This document shows positions 33,266 to 37,401 of a DNA stretch of 37,401 nucleotides, in pieces; position 1 is the stretch's first letter, and the number at the start of each line of letters is the position of its first letter. The stretch lies in contig CAZANP010000013.1 of assembly GCA_964486555.1 (NCBI GenBank), positions 1 to 37,401 of the forward strand, read 5' to 3'. Below the pieces are notes generated by a model. It worked only from the letters and a program-made list of their open reading frames with translations, made no database searches and had not been told where the DNA came from. The DNA comes from 4484-232 sp964486555. GTDB lineage: Bacteria > Thermotogota > Thermotogae > Thermotogales > Thermotogaceae. The translations under genes were made by a program, and so were the position numbers.

Positions 33266-33444
33266 GAGAACTCACCCCCATGAATTTCCCCATTATTTTT
33301 CATCGTCAGCGAGTTAGAATCCTTTAATACAACATCATTAAAAAAAGAAGGCCATTGAAAGTAAAAATTTTTTAAAAGTATTTTCAAGGTATTAGCGAGG
33401 AAACGTCATTCAAAAATAATGCGTAAATTTTATATTAATATTGG

Positions 33445-33450
33445 TATAAT
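33445..33450 (+). promoter_or_regulatory. Extended -10 promoter of the lipoprotein gene
   Basis: TGG-TATAAT, a perfect -10 with an extended TGn, ends 36 bases before the lipoprotein ATG. No TTGACA-like -35 is found at 16-18 bases. The surrounding interval is very AT-rich. Confidence 0.6.
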
Positions 33451-33486
33451 ACATTCGTCTAAAATTGGTTGAAAGAGGGGGATATC

Positions 33487-34752
33487 ATGAGATTCTGGGC
33501 ACTTCTACTGGTGTCTCTTTGTTTTTTTGTTTTTGTGCTTCTCGTGTCATGTGCTGTACCACCTGGTGGCGTGGAAATGCCCATAAGTATGGAAGAAGCT
33601 ATTGATATTGTGGAAGATGAGGTCCTATCAAATCTACCAGGAGATCTCAATTTCGTTTGCTTGAAATTGGATGGAGCGCTTCAAAAGGGAACTGTTATAA
33701 AAGAAGCACTTGAAAGCCTCACCCCGCCACAGAGATCGGGAATATCGTCGAATGGGTTGACACTTCAGGAACCTGCCTATTTCTTCCTGTTGGACAAAGC
33801 TCCTTACTCTTATTTCCTGCACGAGATGGAATACATACTGGTTTACGGTGATGAATCCGTATCGACCCACACAGCTTATTCATGGCCATCTATAAACGGG
33901 GAAACACCCTCACACCTTCTAATGGACTACAGAGACGTACCGAGTGACTACATTATAGACTCTAATTTTGACTTCACACCTATCCAGTATGCCACTCTAG
34001 TAGTTAATGTACCTTGGCTGGCTCCTGAGCAGGAAGGATTCATAATCGTTCAAGGACTCATGGAAGGTGAGAGGTGCTATGAAGATGCGGTCAGAACGTA
34101 TTTAAACGCTATCAGTGTTTTTAGGGCTTATATAGGAAATGGAGTCGTTCTATTCGATGGTTTGGTACAAAACGATGCTAAAAAAGTGTTAGAGAAGGTA
34201 GATGATTTTGTAGATGATGGAGCAACTGTTATAACCATATTCATAATAGCTCACGGAGGAGTGAACACCGTAAGATTGGGAGGACAAACTTTTACAGCTC
34301 AGCAGTTCAGGGACAAGTTCCAAGAGTATTCCAACGTTAGGTTCAATCTGATCTTAGGATCGTGCCACAGTGGAAGCTTTGTAGATTACATGAATGATCT
34401 CGATAATGTGGCTGTTATGTCAGCTTGTAGCCGCGATGAAGGGGCAACGACAGATGTTGATTGGTGGGAATCGATCCAAGATTATAATCCACCGGATACA
34501 GGGTCTGAATGGACGAGTTCCTTACTCGAGGCTGTTGCTCACATCATCTCGAATGAAGATCTTTATGCGAACACGGAAGATCTTGCGTATATATACAATA
34601 TACCAACGATATGTGCGATTTTATGGTTGGCTACAGATGGAGCGTTGGGGAATCTACCAGGATACGGTTTGAACAACAATTTAGATCTCACCAACAGGGT
34701 GGGACACACAACTCCACGATCTTATTTCCCCTGGGGGAATGTTATTTGGTAA
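33487..34752 (+). CDS. Lipoprotein with caspase-like (clan CD) cysteine peptidase domain
   Basis: A 421-residue predicted lipoprotein. The signal peptide ends in the lipobox LVSC with Cys22 as the lipidation site. Residues about 180-400 carry a caspase-type dyad. After a hydrophobic strand comes AHGG with His256 (ITIFIIAHGG), and after the next strand GSCHSGS with Cys293 (FNLILGSCHSGS). VMSACSRDEGAT follows, where clan CD enzymes have an S1-pocket strand. The N-terminal 160 residues are not recognised. It probably acts outside the inner membrane; substrate and self-processing are unknown. The start is the ATG at 33487 behind AGAGGGGG. It is a single-gene unit, with no plus-strand terminator recognised after it. 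Confidence 0.78.
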   Translation: MRFWALLLVSLCFFVFVLLVSCAVPPGGVEMPISMEEAIDIVEDEVLSNLPGDLNFVCLKLDGALQKGTVIKEALESLTPPQRSGISSNGLTLQEPAYFFLLDKAPYSYFLHEMEYILVYGDESVSTHTAYSWPSINGETPSHLLMDYRDVPSDYIIDSNFDFTPIQYATLVVNVPWLAPEQEGFIIVQGLMEGERCYEDAVRTYLNAISVFRAYIGNGVVLFDGLVQNDAKKVLEKVDDFVDDGATVITIFIIAHGGVNTVRLGGQTFTAQQFRDKFQEYSNVRFNLILGSCHSGSFVDYMNDLDNVAVMSACSRDEGATTDVDWWESIQDYNPPDTGSEWTSSLLEAVAHIISNEDLYANTEDLAYIYNIPTICAILWLATDGALGNLPGYGLNNNLDLTNRVGHTTPRSYFPWGNVIW

Positions 34753-34764
34753 TTCGGTATTGAA

Positions 34765-34788
34765 TAAAAAATCCGGCGGGAGCCGGAT
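34765..34788 (-). terminator. Terminator of tRNA-Ser
   Basis: On the minus strand the stem ATCCGGC/GCCGGAT with a 4-base loop is followed by TTTTTTAT. It begins 2 bases after the tRNA 3' end. Confidence 0.85.
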
Positions 34789-34789
34789 C

Positions 34790-34877
34790 TGGCGGAGGCG
34801 GTGGGACTCGAACCCACAAGGGCCATGAGGCCCACCGGTTTTCGAGACCGGCTCCTTACCAGTTCGGACACGCCTCC
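34790..34877 (-). tRNA. tRNA-Ser (anticodon CGA)
   Basis: An 88-base class II tRNA with encoded CCA. The acceptor stem is GGAGGCG/CGCCTCC with discriminator G. The anticodon stem CCGGT/ACCGG encloses CTCGAAA, giving anticodon CGA (codon UCG). A long variable arm (GGGCC TCAT GGCCC) is typical of tRNA-Ser. Confidence 0.95.
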
Positions 34878-34887
34878 CCAGCGGATT

Positions 34888-34893
34888 ATTATA
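34888..34893 (-). promoter_or_regulatory. -10 box of tRNA-Ser
   Basis: A perfect TATAAT on the minus strand lies 10 bases before the tRNA 5' end, squeezed between it and the stop of the radical SAM gene. No clear -35 is visible, since that position lies inside the coding region. Confidence 0.55.
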
Positions 34894-35907
34894 CTATAGA
34901 TTCTCATAGAATCCCTTAGGATTCAATTCCGGAAAGTCACCCATTGAGTGAAGAAATCTTCTCGCATCAACACATAGATGACATTTTCCAGTGTACCCAC
35001 CAGGTGGTTCTTTAAAACCATACTTTTCAGCAAATTTCATCAAACCATAAGGGCCTTCGCTTACCAGTATCTTTACGAGAGGTAAGTTATCGAGAGAAAA
35101 TTTTTCGTAGAACCTTTCAAGGTTCCTTGCATCCCCAAGAGATATCCCGCCACAGAAATAGGGGACATAGTTCCCATATGGGTCGATATGGGCATGTTGC
35201 GATTCCAAGATTTCGAAGTAGCAGTTTTCCCTCCTAAAATAAACAGCAGGATATCTTTTCCAAAGGTGTCCTAACTCGAATCCTGATCTTCCACCTGGTA
35301 TGATGCTGTAACCTCTCCAGAAAATGTATCCTGTATTCCTTTCACCAAAAAGATCTATCCATCTCTCAATGGGGATAGTCTCTTTCGTGGATATTTTCGA
35401 TATCAAATCCACGAAATGTTCCATATACACTATCGTGTTCTCCTTTCCAAAAACTTCCCATCCCACTCTTATGGCTAACAGCGTCCGTTCAAGAGGAATA
35501 CGCTCTGAATGAAAGGGAGAACAGCTTATGAAAATCCTTTTAAGCCCTGCCTTTTTCAAAAGCGAAAACTTTTCCCTCACATCGTCCTCATTCACACACC
35601 AGCTCGCATTCGTTTCCACATAATTTGCATAAAGTCCCAATTTCGATGCCGTTTTCACAGCTTCATGCAGAAGTGGGAAGTTCAAAAAAGGCTCTCCGCC
35701 AGCAAAATGAATACCATGGAAGAGAATGTTTTTGAATGGATCCGGTCTATAGTTTTTCCATATGTTCTTTAAACTAACGAGAATCGATTCCACGATCTCT
35801 TTGCTCATGAAATCTTTCCAATCAGGACTGCATGCGTACAGACAGTGACGGCAGCGTGATGAACATTTGTAGGTGAGTATGATACCAACAGAGTCAATCT
35901 TCTTCAA
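34894..35907 (-). CDS. Radical SAM protein of unknown substrate
   Basis: A 337-residue radical S-adenosylmethionine enzyme. The cluster motif CxxxCxxC is C15-SSR-C19-RH-C22, followed by another Cys at 26. GGEP appears as HFAGGEPF, and YVETNASWC fits the SAM-binding strands. Further cysteines (RENCYFE, YFCGGIS and a late GKCHLC) suggest an auxiliary iron-sulfur site, as in SPASM or twitch domains. The substrate is unknown and no precursor peptide gene was seen beside it. The start is placed at the second TTG (35907), 6 bases after GGAGGG; the first TTG abuts that site. It is divergent from the amidohydrolase gene. Confidence 0.85.
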   Translation of the reverse strand: MKKIDSVGIILTYKCSSRCRHCLYACSPDWKDFMSKEIVESILVSLKNIWKNYRPDPFKNILFHGIHFAGGEPFLNFPLLHEAVKTASKLGLYANYVETNASWCVNEDDVREKFSLLKKAGLKRIFISCSPFHSERIPLERTLLAIRVGWEVFGKENTIVYMEHFVDLISKISTKETIPIERWIDLFGERNTGYIFWRGYSIIPGGRSGFELGHLWKRYPAVYFRRENCYFEILESQHAHIDPYGNYVPYFCGGISLGDARNLERFYEKFSLDNLPLVKILVSEGPYGLMKFAEKYGFKEPPGGYTGKCHLCVDARRFLHSMGDFPELNPKGFYENL

Positions 35908-35940
35908 TTTCAACCCTCCATTGTGATCGTCTCATTCGCA

Positions 35941-35969
35941 ATTATATTTCAATTTCACCAGCAAGTCGA
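35941..35969 (-). promoter_or_regulatory. Promoter of the radical SAM gene
   Basis: On the minus strand TCGACT (35969-35964), a 17-base spacer and a perfect TATAAT (35946-35941) lie 33 bases before the start. It partly overlaps the opposite-facing promoter region of the amidohydrolase. Confidence 0.55.
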
Positions 35970-35976
35970 TGATTCG

Positions 35977-35982
35977 TATAAT
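35977..35982 (+). promoter_or_regulatory. -10 box of the amidohydrolase gene
   Basis: TATAAT lies 20 bases before the TTG start. TTTCAC is found 18 bases upstream as a weak -35. Confidence 0.5.
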
Positions 35983-36002
35983 GAACGATAGGGGTGATAT
36001 CT

Positions 36003-37316
36003 TTGATAATAAAAAATGCTTTGTTCTGGAAAGAAGGTGATTTCGTAAGGGGAGATCTCTACATAGACAAGGGTGTTTTCTCTCGAAAAGCAGAAGGCGA
36101 AATTCTGAATTTATCAGGATACTACATCATGCCAGGTTTTGTGGACTCGCACGCTCACGTACTCGGTACAGGCTTGAAGAAGATAGGAATAGATTTCAGT
36201 GATGTTGAAGATAAAAATACTTTCCTGGAGAGAATAAAAGACTCGAAACTTCCCATAATTTTCGGAAGGCAGTGGGATGATAGAAAGTTTTTTCCAAACG
36301 ACGAGACCCTAGATAGTGTGGGAAAACCGTTGGTCATGATAAGAAAATGTGGTCATATGGCACTTCTCAATAGAAAAGCCATGGAACTTTTCGATATTGA
36401 AGAAAGGATCGTAAAAGAAGAAAAACTTCAGAAGATCTGGGAGAAAATCACACCGATGTTTCTGGATGAAGCTTTTTCATTGGGAGAGGAAGAATTTTTG
36501 AAGCATGGTGTGACGTTCGTCCACAGCGACGATATGTACGGGATAGGGTATGAAGAACTCGTAGAAGTTTTGAAAAAATCCAGAATCAGAATCTTTGAAA
36601 AATTAAGACTCTCTGTGGACGATTTGAATCCAGAATTTTTCAAGCAGTTGTCAGACAGGGTGACAGTAAAGGGTGTGAAGATCTTCATGGATGGATCTCT
36701 AGGGGCCAAAACAGCCTATATATCTGGCAGATACGAGGATGGTAGTAACGGTATAAAGCTTTTAGATGATGAGACTGTAAAACGATACTTGAAATTCTGC
36801 GATGAGCACGAGATACTTCTTAACATTCACGCGATAGGTGATCTGGCAGTTCATGATATGTTGAATTTTTTGAAGGATCATCCTGGTCATAGAATCATTC
36901 ACTCGCAATTCATGCTTGAAGAAGATATGCTTTATGCAAAATACGCATCTTTTTCCGTTCAACCTCATTTCTTCTATGAAGATCAAGAACTTTTGAAGGG
37001 CTTGCAAATAAAAGGATTGAAGTATCCTTTTCTGGAAATGTATGAGAACGGTGTAGACATCTCATTCTCATCTGATTCTCCTGTATCTCCTTGTGATCCC
37101 AAATACGTTCTGGAACATGCTCTGAAAATGGGGTTCGACCTTACAACTTCTATACATCTTTACACGAATACAGGGGCAAGACAGGTCAATATGAAAACAG
37201 GCAAGATAGAGGAAGGATTTAAAGCGGATTTTGTTGTTTACGAGAGGAATCCTTTGAAACTCGATGAAGATCCTGTGATGGTATTCGTGAACGGGGAGAT
37301 CGTTTGGGAAAAATAA
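36003..37316 (+). CDS. YtcJ-like metal-dependent amidohydrolase
   Basis: A 437-residue amidohydrolase-superfamily enzyme of the YtcJ (amidohydrolase 3) type. The metal-binding HxH is H50-A-H52 in MPGFVDSHAHV. Family blocks are RKCGHMALLN, VKIFMDGSLGAKTAYISGRY, ILLNIHAIGDLAVHDML, IIHSQFM and ISFSSDSPVSPCDP, which contains the late Asp ligand. The C-terminal strand is GKIEEGFKADFVVYERNPL. It hydrolyses an amide or similar bond, but the substrate is not predictable. There is no signal peptide. The start is TTG 36003, 5 bases after GGGGTGAT, rather than the overlapping GTG three codons earlier. Confidence 0.88.
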   Translation: MIIKNALFWKEGDFVRGDLYIDKGVFSRKAEGEILNLSGYYIMPGFVDSHAHVLGTGLKKIGIDFSDVEDKNTFLERIKDSKLPIIFGRQWDDRKFFPNDETLDSVGKPLVMIRKCGHMALLNRKAMELFDIEERIVKEEKLQKIWEKITPMFLDEAFSLGEEEFLKHGVTFVHSDDMYGIGYEELVEVLKKSRIRIFEKLRLSVDDLNPEFFKQLSDRVTVKGVKIFMDGSLGAKTAYISGRYEDGSNGIKLLDDETVKRYLKFCDEHEILLNIHAIGDLAVHDMLNFLKDHPGHRIIHSQFMLEEDMLYAKYASFSVQPHFFYEDQELLKGLQIKGLKYPFLEMYENGVDISFSSDSPVSPCDPKYVLEHALKMGFDLTTSIHLYTNTGARQVNMKTGKIEEGFKADFVVYERNPLKLDEDPVMVFVNGEIVWEK

Positions 37317-37317
37317 A

Positions 37318-37394
37318 TGGAGCAGGCGGTGGGACTCGAACCCACACCCTCCGCCTTACCAAGGCGGCGCTCCACCTCTTGAAGCTACGCCTGC
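37318..37394 (-). tRNA. tRNA-Thr (anticodon GGT)
   Basis: A 77-base cloverleaf with encoded CCA. The acceptor stem is GCAGGCG/CGCCTGC with discriminator T. The anticodon stem CCGCC/GGCGG encloses TTGGTAA, giving anticodon GGT (codons ACC and ACU). The T arm is GTGGGTTCGAGTCCCAC. It is convergent with the amidohydrolase, 1 base past its stop codon. Confidence 0.93.
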
Positions 37395-37401
37395 TCCTCT
37401 G

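Noticed and set aside
34790..37350. A shared 23-base stretch in the same orientation in tRNA-Ser and tRNA-Thr, as if direct repeats flanked the radical SAM/amidohydrolase module
   Set aside because: The shared bases are the T arm and part of the acceptor stem of both tRNAs, and no integrase or truncated tRNA copy is present.

Overview
The window is a compact bacterial chromosome segment from a Thermotogales organism (Thermotoga or Pseudothermotoga level). This rests on an archaeal-type four-subunit pyruvate:ferredoxin oxidoreductase, Lys/Glu-rich proteins, Arg codons mostly AGA/AGG, strong GGAGG/GGTGAT ribosome binding sites, many TTG and GTG starts, and close resemblance, from memory, of enolase, PorABCD, DnaN and UvrC to Thermotoga maritima. 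A TsaB / TM0875-like orphan / cation diffusion facilitator / enolase block also matches my memory of TM0874-TM0877. The proteins look clearly diverged from T. maritima, so a different species is likely. No rRNA, CRISPR array, insertion sequence or phage gene was found.

Layout. 1-3.2 kb: start of a membrane-anchored protein running off the left edge, then the por operon (porC-porD-porA-porB, minus strand). 3.35-4.2 kb: a small Xre-type regulator and a membrane protein behind a strong promoter built from two tandem 21-bp operator-like repeats. 4.2-16.5 kb, all minus strand: a receptor-type HD-GYP protein, tsaB, an orphan gene, a cation transporter, enolase, an acetyltransferase, fliS, an unknown protein, a NUDIX hydrolase, smc and a small predicted outer-membrane beta-barrel. 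A P1-family aminopeptidase lies upstream of the barrel gene (to 17.6 kb).

17.7-25.4 kb, plus strand: a second HD-GYP protein, an RsuA-family pseudouridine synthase, uvrC, and three translationally coupled genes: an opine-dehydrogenase-like protein, a B12-binding protein and a D-Ala-D-Ala-ligase-like ATP-grasp enzyme. A good terminator follows. 25.5-27.7 kb: an RND/MMPL transporter, convergent with mnmG and dnaN (minus). 30.9 kb: tRNA-Pro(GGG). 31-33.3 kb: flaG-fliD (minus).

33.4-34.8 kb: a lipoprotein with a caspase-like His/Cys dyad. 34.8-37.4 kb: tRNA-Ser(CGA), a radical SAM protein, a YtcJ-type amidohydrolase and tRNA-Thr(GGT).

Most genes are housekeeping. The best candidates for undescribed biology are the opine-dehydrogenase/B12/ATP-grasp cassette, the caspase-fold lipoprotein, the tandem-operator regulator pair and the unknown protein encoded next to fliS.
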